Source of the DNA: CBDCGJ01 sp965216645
GTDB lineage: Bacteria; Pseudomonadota; Alphaproteobacteria; GCA-2731375
Assembly (NCBI GenBank): GCA_965216645.1
Contig: CBDCGJ010000042.1
Coordinates: forward strand, 124,001 to 188,000
Length of the DNA: 64,000 nucleotides
Direction of reading: 5' to 3'
The translations under genes were made by a program, and so were the position numbers. The notes below the pieces were generated by a model. It saw nothing but the letters and a program-made list of their open reading frames with translations. It made no database searches and was not told the DNA's origin. Positions 37,528 to 46,640 of this stretch are shown here, in pieces (position 1 is the stretch's first letter; every line of letters begins with the position of its first letter).

Positions 37528-38457
37528 TTAACCTCTTGGTCCAGAAGGTGGCCGCCTGTAACGCCCACTTCCAGGTACACGTACCGGTGTACTATCTTTC
37601 AATCCAAGTTGCTTTTTAAAATAGAAATCAACAATTTTTTTTATACAAGCTTGAGCAGTTTTGCTGGGTGGTTTTGATCTTGCAGCAAAAACAGCATCTA
37701 AGTTCCTATCTCGAACTTCTTTGTAAGTAACTGTTTTTTTACCGGACCATTCACTTTGCATATCTATTTGATCTCGAGTTTTTTTATAGTGTTGACTGTC
37801 CAGTTCCGTACTCCCTCCTTTTAAGCAAATACACGGTGCTTGCCCAGTTTTATAGTCCGGGCATGCGGTAATTGAATGTCGACCACTGCCACGTTTGTTT
37901 TGAAAGCAAGCGTTTTGAAGAATATGGTCAGATTCATAACCTTCGGAACAATCTTTCCTGCTGTGGGGGTGTACATCTATCCTCTCTTTCTTGAATGTCT
38001 GTTTGCACGACTTTCCAGCAACACTAAGCGAATCAATATAAGCAACCATTAATGTATTCGCGTTCGACCCATGATTATGAGTCGTCATGTCCAGGTGTCG
38101 GACGACGTTTTCGCCCTCGAATTTGACGTCCATGGACCAAGCGATGAAATAGACCTTGCCTTTGATCTTGCTGGTCATGACGCCTTTCTTCGGAGCGTTG
38201 CCCGCTTCGTCGCCAGTGCTGGTTTTGAAATAGGACTTGTTCTTGAGCATCACCTCCTTATCGGTGATCTTGACGGTGCGGCTGCCGGAGGAGGTGTCGC
38301 GGGCGAAGCCGGTATTGGGATAGGGAATGGGCACGCCCGTCGGGGTTACGGTGGTTTGCGGCGGCGTGAAACAGACGTCGGGGAACGCGGCGATGGATTT
38401 GCCGTCGCCGGATTTGCAGGAAATCTCCCGGCCGTTGGCGAAGACATTGTTAGCCAT
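37528..38457 (-). CDS. DUF4150 (PAAR-like) protein with toxin-like C-terminal domain
   Basis: 309 residues. Residues 1-130 are a DUF4150/PAAR-like spike-tip domain (MANNVFANGREISCKSGDG, CFTPPQTTVTPTGVPIPYPN, TSKIKGKVYFIAWSMDVKF, MTTHNHGS). Residues 130-309 form a different, Cys-rich and AT-rich domain (GYESDHILQNACF, HSITACPDY, APCICLKGG) that resembles polymorphic-toxin C-termini; a nuclease is possible through the Asp-His and other His/Cys residues but not proven. Its ATG overlaps the stop of the ketosynthase-like gene (TGATG). It would be loaded on VgrG and delivered by T6SS. Confidence 0.75.
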   Translation of the reverse strand: MANNVFANGREISCKSGDGKSIAAFPDVCFTPPQTTVTPTGVPIPYPNTGFARDTSSGSRTVKITDKEVMLKNKSYFKTSTGDEAGNAPKKGVMTSKIKGKVYFIAWSMDVKFEGENVVRHLDMTTHNHGSNANTLMVAYIDSLSVAGKSCKQTFKKERIDVHPHSRKDCSEGYESDHILQNACFQNKRGSGRHSITACPDYKTGQAPCICLKGGSTELDSQHYKKTRDQIDMQSEWSGKKTVTYKEVRDRNLDAVFAARSKPPSKTAQACIKKIVDFYFKKQLGLKDSTPVRVPGSGRYRRPPSGPRG

Positions 38458-39497
38458 CACCGCCCCCCGATCGGTCGATAGGTCAAGACCAGCGCCGCCC
38501 GCGTCCCGTTGGTGTCGCCGAAATGGCAGAGCAGGTTTTGCCCGGGACTATATTGCTTGCGGTTTGCGATCAAAGAGACGGCGAGCACGATCGGACCGAT
38601 CGCGGCGCCGACTTCGCCGATGGTGTCCGCCGGATGCCAGATGTCGAACTCCTCCTTCAGTTCGCGCAGTGTCCGGCTCAAGGCCAGACTGGCTTCCTTG
38701 AAATAATATTGTTCGCCGGATAAATCGGTAATGCGAAAGTCCAGGGCCCCCATGGTGATCCCCGCGTCCGCAACCGACTTCTTAATAGCTGCCGCCAAGC
38801 CGTCGGCGCGCAACGGTAATTCCGCGCGAACGGTCGCCTCCTCGACGGCGAAGCCCAGGCCGACGCAGACCAATTGCGGCGATTCCGATTTGCGCAGCGG
38901 CCGGACCAGAATGGCGGCCGCCGCCTCGCCCGGAATGAAGCCGTTCGAGTTCTCGCTGGTGAGCAGCTGCCCGTGCTCCTGAAAATCGCTGAGGGTGGCC
39001 GCGCTCAACAGACTGTCGACGCCGACGATCAACACCGCCGACGCCGCCTTATCCGCAATGCGCTGCCGGGCCATGTGAAGCGCCACCGCCGCCCCGACCC
39101 GACCCCGAGCGATCAGAGCGGAGGACTCGGCGAACTTATAGCCGGTTTCCCGCTCGATCTCCTCGAACAACCGGTCGTTCAACGCGGCCAGGCGGCCGGC
39201 ACGATCCGGCTCCGCCACGCAGAGAAACAGCGGCAGCTCGTTCGGATCGAGATCCGGGACTTGCTTAAGACATTCGATAATACTGGCGGCGGCCATTTTT
39301 GCCAGTTTCGTCAACCCACGCCAAGGTTTGGCCAGCTGCACCTCGCTGCCGACGATCCATTCGCCGCCCTCATCGATGAAGCGCGTGTCCTGGAAGTTGT
39401 CGAGCGCGGCCCGCATGGCGGCGCAGCTCGCCAGCGCGTCGAGACCGATCGCGGTGACCATGCCGCACGGACCGAGCATGAGAGGCGTGCCGGTCAT
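38457..39497 (-). CDS. Ketosynthase-like (thiolase fold) T6SS-associated protein without catalytic residues
   Basis: 346 residues from MTGTPLMLGPCGMVTAIGLD, with GGAGG before the ATG. The overall thiolase fold is seen in ALIARGRVGAAVALHMARQR, AVLIVGVDSLLSAATL, FIPGEAAAAILVRPL and DTIGEVGAAIGPIVLAVSL. The active-site Cys expected before the long helix is absent (ALIARGRVG), and the usual GHxxGAAG histidine is replaced (IGEVGAAIG). It is therefore unlikely to condense acyl chains. Such pseudo-enzymes recur in VgrG/DUF2169 islands and may act structurally in effector loading. Overlaps DUF2169 upstream (ATGA) and the toxin gene downstream. Confidence 0.75.
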   Translation of the reverse strand: MTGTPLMLGPCGMVTAIGLDALASCAAMRAALDNFQDTRFIDEGGEWIVGSEVQLAKPWRGLTKLAKMAAASIIECLKQVPDLDPNELPLFLCVAEPDRAGRLAALNDRLFEEIERETGYKFAESSALIARGRVGAAVALHMARQRIADKAASAVLIVGVDSLLSAATLSDFQEHGQLLTSENSNGFIPGEAAAAILVRPLRKSESPQLVCVGLGFAVEEATVRAELPLRADGLAAAIKKSVADAGITMGALDFRITDLSGEQYYFKEASLALSRTLRELKEEFDIWHPADTIGEVGAAIGPIVLAVSLIANRKQYSPGQNLLCHFGDTNGTRAALVLTYRPIGGR

Positions 39498-40603
39498 TCC
39501 TCCGCCGCCTCCTCCCGGTTCGCCCGCACCAGATCGCCGAGCGAGGGATAGTAAGTTTTGCCGAGCTCCCGCGCCCGCCACCAGCCGCGCGGTTTTTCGC
39601 CGACCAGCACCTGCGCGATCTCAAAAATGTTCCGTTTGATCGGCAGGGCGGCGCGCCAGGTTATCGACAGCCGCAGTTTCTCCGGCTCGATCAACACCGT
39701 GTCGATCACGCCCTTGGTTTCATGGCGGCCGCCGTCGCTATGAAAATAAACCACCGGTACGTTTTGCCGCGGTAAGGAAAAGCGGTAGATGCCGGTCGGC
39801 GTCAGGTTGAGCAGGAACACCTCTTCGCCACCCGTCGGATAGGGTATCTGCTGATCCGCCGGCGCGGCCTGAAAATAGGCATCATCGAAATCCGCCGGCA
39901 GGAAAGGAAACACGTCCTCGAACCAGGCATCGTCATACGTGCCCGCATAGCCCGCGCGCGGTGTCCAATTGCGACCGACGACGCCCAACGCCATGGGGCG
40001 GTAGCTGCCGGTCGGGCTGCTGACCGGCCGGTCCACTTCTTCCGTGTTCGGCAGCGGCCGGCCGCCGATCCGTGAAGGGGTCGGGTCGTAATACCAGCCG
40101 CGGCCGACCGGGTTGTCCGTATAAGCATCGTGTTTGCTGGTATCGGGATCAAGATCGTCGACACCGCCGAAAGCAGTTTCATAGGTAATCGGCATGGTTT
40201 CGAACGGCGCTGGATCGCTGGATTTGGTACCAGTCAGCGATTCATCCCAATAGCGGTCACCGACCGCAACGAACTTCTTCTGCCATTCTCCGATGCGGAT
40301 GCCGACGTCGCATCTCGATGACGGCTCTCCGTTGGGCGGGTATACGTTTCCGACGATCAAGACATCGCATTTCTGTTTGGTCAGTGCAAAATCCGACTCA
40401 TAAATGGGGGAAGAAAAACCAGGTTCATCGAAAAACGTATCAGCATAGACCAACGGCACTTGGTCCGGTGCCAATTCGACCGGATTACCGCTCTCGGTAA
40501 GAGAGTACGTGCCTTTCACGACAACGACGAGATATTCACGACCGCTCGGTTCCAGGCCCATGGTGTAACCGGCGGCAAACGGGGTCGCGTTCAGAAGTTC
40601 CAT
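39494..40603 (-). CDS. DUF2169-domain T6SS effector-loading protein
   Basis: 369 residues. The N-terminus MELLNATPFAAGYTMGLEPS and the blocks EYLVVVVKGTYSL, VYADTFFDEPG, SDFALTKQKCDVLIVG and PITYETAFGGVD are typical of DUF2169. Members are adaptors encoded between vgrG and effector genes and help place cargo on the VgrG-PAAR spike. Probably cytoplasmic. Translationally coupled to the ketosynthase-like gene (ATGA overlap). Confidence 0.85.
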   Translation of the reverse strand: MELLNATPFAAGYTMGLEPSGREYLVVVVKGTYSLTESGNPVELAPDQVPLVYADTFFDEPGFSSPIYESDFALTKQKCDVLIVGNVYPPNGEPSSRCDVGIRIGEWQKKFVAVGDRYWDESLTGTKSSDPAPFETMPITYETAFGGVDDLDPDTSKHDAYTDNPVGRGWYYDPTPSRIGGRPLPNTEEVDRPVSSPTGSYRPMALGVVGRNWTPRAGYAGTYDDAWFEDVFPFLPADFDDAYFQAAPADQQIPYPTGGEEVFLLNLTPTGIYRFSLPRQNVPVVYFHSDGGRHETKGVIDTVLIEPEKLRLSITWRAALPIKRNIFEIAQVLVGEKPRGWWRARELGKTYYPSLGDLVRANREEAAEE

Positions 40604-40609
40604 GGTCGC

Positions 40610-41080
40610 TCAGTTGATTTGCACGGACGCCCCTTTGATCCGATTGGCGCCGGAGGATCGGCTGGAGATATAGGCCCCGCGAAGAATAATCTTCCCAGCC
40701 TTGGTCAACGTAATACTGGCTTTCCCGCATTTAAGGACGACTTCTTGCTCGCCTTCCAAGCAAACATGCTCGCCGTCCACGGCCGCTTCGAGGGTTTCCG
40801 GCACCGTGTTTTCGGCACTTAGGACGGGCCCGATGACCACCGGTCTCAGCGGATCGCCCTGTTCAAAAAGTAACGCCACCGGCATGCTGCTGCTCGCCGC
40901 ATCTAACAATACAGTAGTTCTTGCGGTCAGGGGTTGCTCGTTCGGGTTCCCGGTGAAATCTACTTTAGGTGACAGCGGATTCGATGCGTCGACGAGTTTG
41001 CCGATAACTAAGCCATTGCTTGATATGGACAAGAATTTCCGTAGTCTTTCTTCCGATGGAAGTTTGTCCATAATGGTCAT
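40610..41080 (-). CDS. DUF6484-domain VgrG-associated protein
   Basis: 156 residues. The beta-rich middle (GLVIGKLVDASN, ALLFEQGDPLRPVVIGPVL) and the C-terminal ladder GEQEVVLKCGKASITLTKAG and IILRGAYISSRSSGANRIKG match DUF6484 proteins encoded next to vgrG; the last part mimics the VgrG beta-helix tip. Possibly extends the spike or binds cargo. An alternative start is the Met three codons downstream. Lies between VgrG (48 bases) and DUF2169 (6 bases). Confidence 0.75.
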   Translation of the reverse strand: MTIMDKLPSEERLRKFLSISSNGLVIGKLVDASNPLSPKVDFTGNPNEQPLTARTTVLLDAASSSMPVALLFEQGDPLRPVVIGPVLSAENTVPETLEAAVDGEHVCLEGEQEVVLKCGKASITLTKAGKIILRGAYISSRSSGANRIKGASVQIN

Positions 41081-41128
41081 GAGGCAAATTCCTTTTGATA
41101 TGAATAATTAGGCAAAATGAACGAACGA

Positions 41129-43324
41129 TCAGTTCTCCAGTATCTTCTTACCCTTTATCACAACATTTCCAGCCGCTTTCAGGTTAATTGCGGTCGAGCC
41201 TTCCGCCAAGATGTTTTTTCCTTTAATTGTTATTGTACCGTCTTTTTTCATGACGATACTGGATTGTCCGGTCTGTAAGCTAATCTCGTCGCCGGCAACG
41301 ATGCTCAGGGTTTTACCTACGTCCAATGCGTCATCTTCACCGACACTGTGGCTACGCTTCTTGCCGATTGCGACCGTCTCATCGTCGGCAACCTCCAGGG
41401 TCCGATTGCTGCCGATTTTAGTCGTCTGGTCGCTGCCGACGGTTAGGCTCTGGGTGCTTCCAACTGTCTTTGTTTCACTCGTGCCGACATCCTTGGAAAG
41501 GCTAGTGCCGATATCGACTTTTTCTGACATGCCGATCTTCTTGCCTCTATTGAGAGCGACTGTCATCAATTCGTTGGCGCCGATGGTATGCGTGCGATTG
41601 AGGGCGATGGCGATGATTTCGTTGGCGCCGACCATTTCTGTTCGATCCGAGCCGATATTCGTCGTCTCGTTGCAGCCGACTGATTCCGTTCTGTCATTAC
41701 CGATCTGAATAGTTTCGTCGACGGCCACATCGCGGCTTCGATTGTTGAGGACATGTTCGCGCAAGTCGTTTTCGATCGTCGAATCCATATCGAACTGTCC
41801 ATGTACGCGGATTAGTTCATTGCCTTTGGTATCGTCGAAAACGAACTCGTTGTAGCCGTTGCCACCTTTTGTGCTGTTCGATTTCATGCCGCTGAACACT
41901 TTCCCCTCCGGCAGGGTATAGGGCGGTGTCTGCTCGCCGTTGTAGACGCGGCCGGTGATCATCGGCCGGTCGGGATCGCCGTCCAAGAACTCGACGACGA
42001 CTTCCTGGCCGATTCGCGGTATCGCCACGCCACCCCAGCTCTTGCCCGCCCAGATGCTTGAGACACGGATCCAACAGGAACTCTTTTCGTCATAGCTGCC
42101 ATACCGGTCCCAGTGGAACTGACACTTCACGCGGCCATGTTTGTCAGTCCAGATTTCTTCGCCGGACGGCCCGGTGACGATGGCCGATTGTGGTCCGTTC
42201 AGGACCGGCTTGGGCGTCGTCCGGGCTGGCCGGAAGGGTTGTTTCGAATTGATCGACTGAAACTCGCAGTCGACGTCGAATCCCTCACCCGCCGTGCCGG
42301 TTTGATAGGCATTGTTGGAAATTTTGTAGTCCGCTGATACGATCAGATATTCGGCGTTCTGATCGTTTCTGGGATGATCGCACAAGTCAAATAGATAGCC
42401 GGCGGCAAGGCTGGCGACATTACCCTGTCCGGTGACGATGGATTTTGTCGCGTGTAGCTCCTCGATCCGGCGTTTCGAATAGTGCTCTCTGTCGTCGGTC
42501 TTGAAGTAATTTCCGGGATAATCGAACACCTCGTAATCGCCGTGATCGTGTGCCGAGGTAATGGATTCGGTATGGCGCAGCCGGCGATTTGGCAGTCGAG
42601 GTTTAACAAAATCGAAGTCGTTTAGCGTGACCTGCCCGGTTCTCACCTCACTGGTCGGCGACCAGCCAAAAACGTGATCGCGCTCCCTACGATCGCTGTC
42701 GAATGGCGGGAAGTAGGGAACGTTTGGGTCACCCTTGATCGATTTATGCGCATTGTAGTCGTCGGCCAGCACCATCGTGTGGCTGTTATCCGTGTGCTCG
42801 AAAAAATAGTAGATGCCCTCGGACTCCAACAGCCGGGCGATAAAGTTGAAATCGCTTTCGCAATACTGGACGACATACTCGCGCTGTGGGTAGGCGGTGG
42901 ATAAGGAATCCTTGAAATCAGCAGCGTTGTTTTCGCGCAACACACTGGTGACGATTTCCGGAACAGATTTGTTCTGAAATATCCGGCAATCGTTGGTTTG
43001 CGTAAGAAACCAAAGCCAGGGTCGAATGATGATTTGATAGGAGGCAAATCTACCGATTTGGCCCCCTTGCGTGACCTTACTGACGTATCCGTTGAAATGC
43101 CGCGGATTTTGAGATCTTCCTAGTACCAATTCAATAGTTATCTGTTTGCCAAGAAGGGCATCGAAATCTAATGAAAAATCGGTGCTTAGCGCGTTCAATT
43201 CGAGCAGGAAAAGACGACCGAGTTGTTCTGTGGTCCGGAGGTTTTGAAATAGCAACGCATCCTTTCCAACAGAACTTATGACTCGAACGTGCCGTAAGTC
43301 TTGGGACGCAGTTTCACTTGCCAT
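41129..43324 (-). CDS. vgrG: Type VI secretion spike protein VgrG (TssI)
   Basis: 731 residues from ATG at 43324 (MASETASQDLRHVRVISSVG); an upstream in-frame start adds 16 residues but lacks support. The N-terminal gp27-like part holds FNGYVSKVTQGGQ and VQYCESDFNFIARLLESEGI. The gp5 OB-fold is at WTDKHGRVKCQFHWDRYG and WGGVAIPRIGQEVVVEFLDGD. The C-terminal third is a beta-helix with periodic VGxNxTxxIGxxRTxxVG repeats and a DUF2345-like end. No fused effector domain. First gene of the island; the rest of the T6SS apparatus is outside the window. Confidence 0.93.
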   Translation of the reverse strand: MASETASQDLRHVRVISSVGKDALLFQNLRTTEQLGRLFLLELNALSTDFSLDFDALLGKQITIELVLGRSQNPRHFNGYVSKVTQGGQIGRFASYQIIIRPWLWFLTQTNDCRIFQNKSVPEIVTSVLRENNAADFKDSLSTAYPQREYVVQYCESDFNFIARLLESEGIYYFFEHTDNSHTMVLADDYNAHKSIKGDPNVPYFPPFDSDRRERDHVFGWSPTSEVRTGQVTLNDFDFVKPRLPNRRLRHTESITSAHDHGDYEVFDYPGNYFKTDDREHYSKRRIEELHATKSIVTGQGNVASLAAGYLFDLCDHPRNDQNAEYLIVSADYKISNNAYQTGTAGEGFDVDCEFQSINSKQPFRPARTTPKPVLNGPQSAIVTGPSGEEIWTDKHGRVKCQFHWDRYGSYDEKSSCWIRVSSIWAGKSWGGVAIPRIGQEVVVEFLDGDPDRPMITGRVYNGEQTPPYTLPEGKVFSGMKSNSTKGGNGYNEFVFDDTKGNELIRVHGQFDMDSTIENDLREHVLNNRSRDVAVDETIQIGNDRTESVGCNETTNIGSDRTEMVGANEIIAIALNRTHTIGANELMTVALNRGKKIGMSEKVDIGTSLSKDVGTSETKTVGSTQSLTVGSDQTTKIGSNRTLEVADDETVAIGKKRSHSVGEDDALDVGKTLSIVAGDEISLQTGQSSIVMKKDGTITIKGKNILAEGSTAINLKAAGNVVIKGKKILEN

Positions 43325-43372
43325 TCTACCCCCGCATCGTTGTAACGAATTTAGCGAACACGCCACAATCAA

Positions 43373-43577
43373 ACGTCAATATGTGATCCCTTACCAGTCG
43401 AGCTGTCAAGTCGGCGGTAGGAAGCCGGTGTGAAGCCGTTTCACATCCCCGGAAGGCATGACCACATTGTTCGCAGACTGATAGGATATGAAATTTAAGA
43501 AACTTGGTACAAGCTCGCCGCAGTCAAACAAACCGGCGGGCTTTCGGTTGCGCGAATGAAACTAACCTTCGATTACA
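43373..43577. other. Upstream region of the vgrG operon
   Basis: About 205 bp between VgrG and the next insertion sequence. Should carry the vgrG promoter; no confident motif was identified. The insertion sequence edge may supply or disturb regulatory elements. Confidence 0.35.
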
Positions 43578-45103
43578 TAGTTGACTGTTAAAGACGCGTA
43601 AGTCCTTGTAGCGTCGTGCGGATATTCTGATTTCTGAGACCTGGAATTGCAAGGAAGTGGCGTTTTTTGGCGTGTTTTCTTGCGATTTGGGATTCCTTTT
43701 TTGGGCCGATCGTGATTCCTTCAAGGGAGTGATTTGGAGGGGTTCGATGCGTCCGAAGAAACCTGAGCCGTCGCGGCAGGACGATCTGTTCAAGGTTCGC
43801 CTGGATCAGTTGATCAACCGGCGCCATGAGTTGGCGCTGTTGGCGGACAAGATCGACTGGGACTGGATCGACGCGGAGATCGCGCCGTTGTTCTCAGACA
43901 AGGGCGGGCCGGCGACGCCGTCGCGGTTCATGATCGGGATGTTTCTGTTGAAGCATACCTTCGCCCTGTCGGACGAGGAGCTTTGGGACCGCTGGGTCTA
44001 CGATCCCTATTTCCAGTACTTCACCGGCGAGGAATATTATCAGCACCAGCTGCGCCACGAGCGCTCCGGCCTGTCCCATTGGCGCAAGCGCCTGGGCGGC
44101 AAGCTGGAGATCCTGTTGGCCGAGAGCCTGCGCATCGCGCACGACACCGGGGCGCTGAAGAAGCGCGACTTGGCTCGGGTCACGGTCGACACCACGGTGC
44201 AGCCCAAGAACATCACCTTTCCGACCGACGCCAAACTGCTCGAGACGGCGATCCAGCAGCTCGGCAAGCTGGCCAAGCGGCATGATGTCAAGCTCCGGCA
44301 ATCCTATACCCGGGTGGCCAAGCGGGCGGCGATGATGGCCGGGCGCTACGCCCATGCCAAGCAGTACAAGCGCATGAACGGGGAACTGAAGTTTCTGCGC
44401 ACCCGGCTCGGCCGGTTGACCCGGGACATCCGCCGCAAGATCGAGGACGATGCCGGCCTCAAGGCGAACTTCCTGACGCCGTTGATCAAGGCCGAGCAAA
44501 TCCGCAAGCAGAAGCAGCGTCAGCGCGGCTGGAAGCTCTATTCCTGGCACGCGCCCGAGACCGAATGCATCGGCAAGGGCAAGGCCCAGGCGGCTTATGA
44601 GTTCGGCGTCAAGGTCTCGCTGACCACCACCAACAAGCGCTGCAAGGGCGGCCTGTTCATCCTCCACGCCAAAGCCTTGCCGGGTAATCCCTATGATGGC
44701 CATACCCTGGCAGAAGTTTTACAGGAAACCGAAGCGCTGACCGGCCGCGAGATCAAGCGGGCTTATGTCGACAAGGGCTATCGCGGCCACAAGGCGGCAA
44801 AACCCAACCGGGTCTTCCGTTCCGGCCAGAAGCGCGGCGTGCACGGCCAGATCAAGCGGGAACTGCGTCGGCGCAGCGCCATCGAGGCCGTGATCGGCCA
44901 CTGCAAAACCGACGGCCATTTAAGCCGCAACTTCCTGAAAGGCCGCCAGGGCGACCAGATCAACGCCATCATGAGCGCCGTCGGCCACAACTGCCGCCTC
45001 CTGCTCAAATGGCTGAAGTCACTTTTACGCCTGATCCTCCACGCCATCGCCAACGAGATACAGACAACGCCTAACCTCAAAACAGTTCTTTAACAGGCGA
45101 CTA
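43578..45103 (+). mobile_element. Insertion sequence encoding an IS5-superfamily transposase (~1.53 kb)
   Basis: Terminal inverted repeats near TAGTTGACTGTTAAAGA (43578) and, reverse complemented, TAGTCGCCTGTTAAAGA (45103), two mismatches in 17. Flanks share ACA/CATA, but no clean target duplication was established. Separates the vgrG operon from the peptidoglycan-binding gene. Confidence 0.75.
43747..45093 (+). CDS. IS5-superfamily transposase
   Basis: 448 residues from MRPKKPEPSRQDDLFKVRL with GGAGGGG before the ATG. DDE core: Asp in VTVDTTVQPKNITFPTD, Asp in KRAYVDKGYRGH, Glu in RRRSAIEAVIGHCKTDGHLS. A basic coiled region separates the first Asp from the rest, as in the larger IS5-like transposases. 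Frame intact. The ORF extends 30 codons upstream without good support. Confidence 0.88.
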   Translation: MRPKKPEPSRQDDLFKVRLDQLINRRHELALLADKIDWDWIDAEIAPLFSDKGGPATPSRFMIGMFLLKHTFALSDEELWDRWVYDPYFQYFTGEEYYQHQLRHERSGLSHWRKRLGGKLEILLAESLRIAHDTGALKKRDLARVTVDTTVQPKNITFPTDAKLLETAIQQLGKLAKRHDVKLRQSYTRVAKRAAMMAGRYAHAKQYKRMNGELKFLRTRLGRLTRDIRRKIEDDAGLKANFLTPLIKAEQIRKQKQRQRGWKLYSWHAPETECIGKGKAQAAYEFGVKVSLTTTNKRCKGGLFILHAKALPGNPYDGHTLAEVLQETEALTGREIKRAYVDKGYRGHKAAKPNRVFRSGQKRGVHGQIKRELRRRSAIEAVIGHCKTDGHLSRNFLKGRQGDQINAIMSAVGHNCRLLLKWLKSLLRLILHAIANEIQTTPNLKTVL

Positions 45104-45468
45104 CATACGGCGAGTTGATGTTCACTCGTGAGATGCGGTCAGAATGCATGTAGTGGTCCCACTTCCCTGGACAGCTTGGCGTCATGATCAGACACCGAAA
45201 TACACCTTAACAACGCCGCAAAACTGCCCAGGAAAGAGGAACCAGCTCAAACCTCTCCAAACTTCATCAATCGCAATCCTTGTAACTGTTCCGTCCGGCG
45301 CATCTGTTCTCCCTCTTTCGAGAGAGTCTAAAACCGGGCAGTTCTTTTGTTACATAGACCGGACATATCATCTGTTAGCGACAAACAAGTGTGGTGTACT
45401 GTCTTAAAAAGTAGCAAACTGGTAATCTCGTTCCCGTACATTGGATTGGAATTCATAGGATCGACACA
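45104..45468. other. Intergenic stretch, no gene seen
   Basis: About 365 bp. A short open frame (45144-45407) has no protein-like features. The part ACTCGTGAG...TGGTCCCAC resembles bases near 29735-29756 and may be a degraded IS end. A region richer in A/T before 45469 probably includes the promoter of the next gene. Confidence 0.4.
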
Positions 45469-46362
45469 ATGATCGCATTGACAAAAGGTGATCGTCTTCC
45501 GACGGTCGCGACGGTACAGCTTTTGTTAAATTCCGCCATGCCCGAAATCAATCCTCCTTTGGTTGTCGACGGTGCTTTTGGTTCGAAAACGGAGAATGCG
45601 GTCATCGCATTTCACCGGAACGTCATGCAATTTCCCGGACACCACACTATTGTGGGTCCGGCGATGTGGGAGGCACTGACCGATCATCATCGTTTGCAAG
45701 TCCGCGACATTGTCGACACATTTGACAATCCTGTGGGTCACGAATTGATGGCGGTCGTGCAGCAGGCCGGCAGTACGCCGATCGTATTCGGCGGCATGAG
45801 TAATGCCGTGTCCGTTATTCCAAGTAGTTTGCAAGCCAGCGGAGTCCAGCCGGGCACTCTAGCGCTGCTACGTATTCAAGGACATGGAAATAGAGGCAGT
45901 CAGGTTGTCGGATATGGCACGACTGTGCACATTATTTTTGACGCCATTCGTGGCGAAGCAGTGCCTGACAGCCATGCCCTACCTCGAGATCCGGCCGACG
46001 TGGGGATCACGCCAGAAGAACTGGCGCAGGCGGGTCTGGCAAGATCGCGTTCGAACATCAGCAACCGCAGCCTCGATCTGCCGGAAGTCGATCAAGCCAT
46101 GCGGCAACTAAAGCCCTATTTTGCCGAATGCGGTTCTTTAGAATTGCATGGCTGCCAGGTCGGCGGCGGATCGCAAGGCAGGCAATTTGTTCGCCGTCTG
46201 GCCAATCTGTTGGGTGTTCCGGTTTCGGCCGCGCGTGTACGTCAATTGACCAGCAACGCCATTCGCTTCGATCCGCCGATCCTAACAGTTTGTCCATGGC
46301 ACAAAACGCTGTCCGCATGGGGACAGGGCCTAACGCCAATCCGCTCGTCTTCCCGCCCGTAG
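45469..46362 (+). CDS. Peptidoglycan-binding domain protein with DUF4347-like C-terminus
   Basis: 297 residues. Residues 1-75 are a PG_binding_1-type three-helix domain (LPTVATVQLLLNSAM, VVDGAFGSKTENAVIAFHRN). The remainder contains PGTLALLRIQGHGNRGSQVV and LELHGCQVGGGSQGRQFVRR followed by LANLLGVPVSAARV, resembling DUF4347/caspase-like (His, Cys) folds found in giant surface proteins. No signal peptide. Near the vgrG island, so a T6SS or cell-wall-related role is possible but unproven. Isolated by the IS upstream. Confidence 0.6.
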   Translation: MIALTKGDRLPTVATVQLLLNSAMPEINPPLVVDGAFGSKTENAVIAFHRNVMQFPGHHTIVGPAMWEALTDHHRLQVRDIVDTFDNPVGHELMAVVQQAGSTPIVFGGMSNAVSVIPSSLQASGVQPGTLALLRIQGHGNRGSQVVGYGTTVHIIFDAIRGEAVPDSHALPRDPADVGITPEELAQAGLARSRSNISNRSLDLPEVDQAMRQLKPYFAECGSLELHGCQVGGGSQGRQFVRRLANLLGVPVSAARVRQLTSNAIRFDPPILTVCPWHKTLSAWGQGLTPIRSSSRP

Positions 46363-46640
46363 ACCAAGGATGTGATTGGGATCCTGTACAGAAAGTTCTG
46401 CATAGGATCAGGTCTAGGCATCGAGTATCAGCAACTCGCGGACGTGACGGACCGCGGTCTCGTAAACCCACGCAACCGCGCCGCCGTAGTTGGCGCGGGA
46501 CCCGACCGCTCATCGAGCGTAATCGTCAAAATTTTGATAGCGCGAAAAATCTCAAAAATATTACCCAAAAAAGGTTGCAAAAAATGTCGTCAGATATTAA
46601 ATAACCCTATACGAGGTTTCATTAATAAGATTCGAATGGC

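Noticed and set aside
45144..45407. 87-codon open frame in the gap before the peptidoglycan-binding gene
   Set aside because: No ribosome binding site, no protein-like pattern; probably chance.
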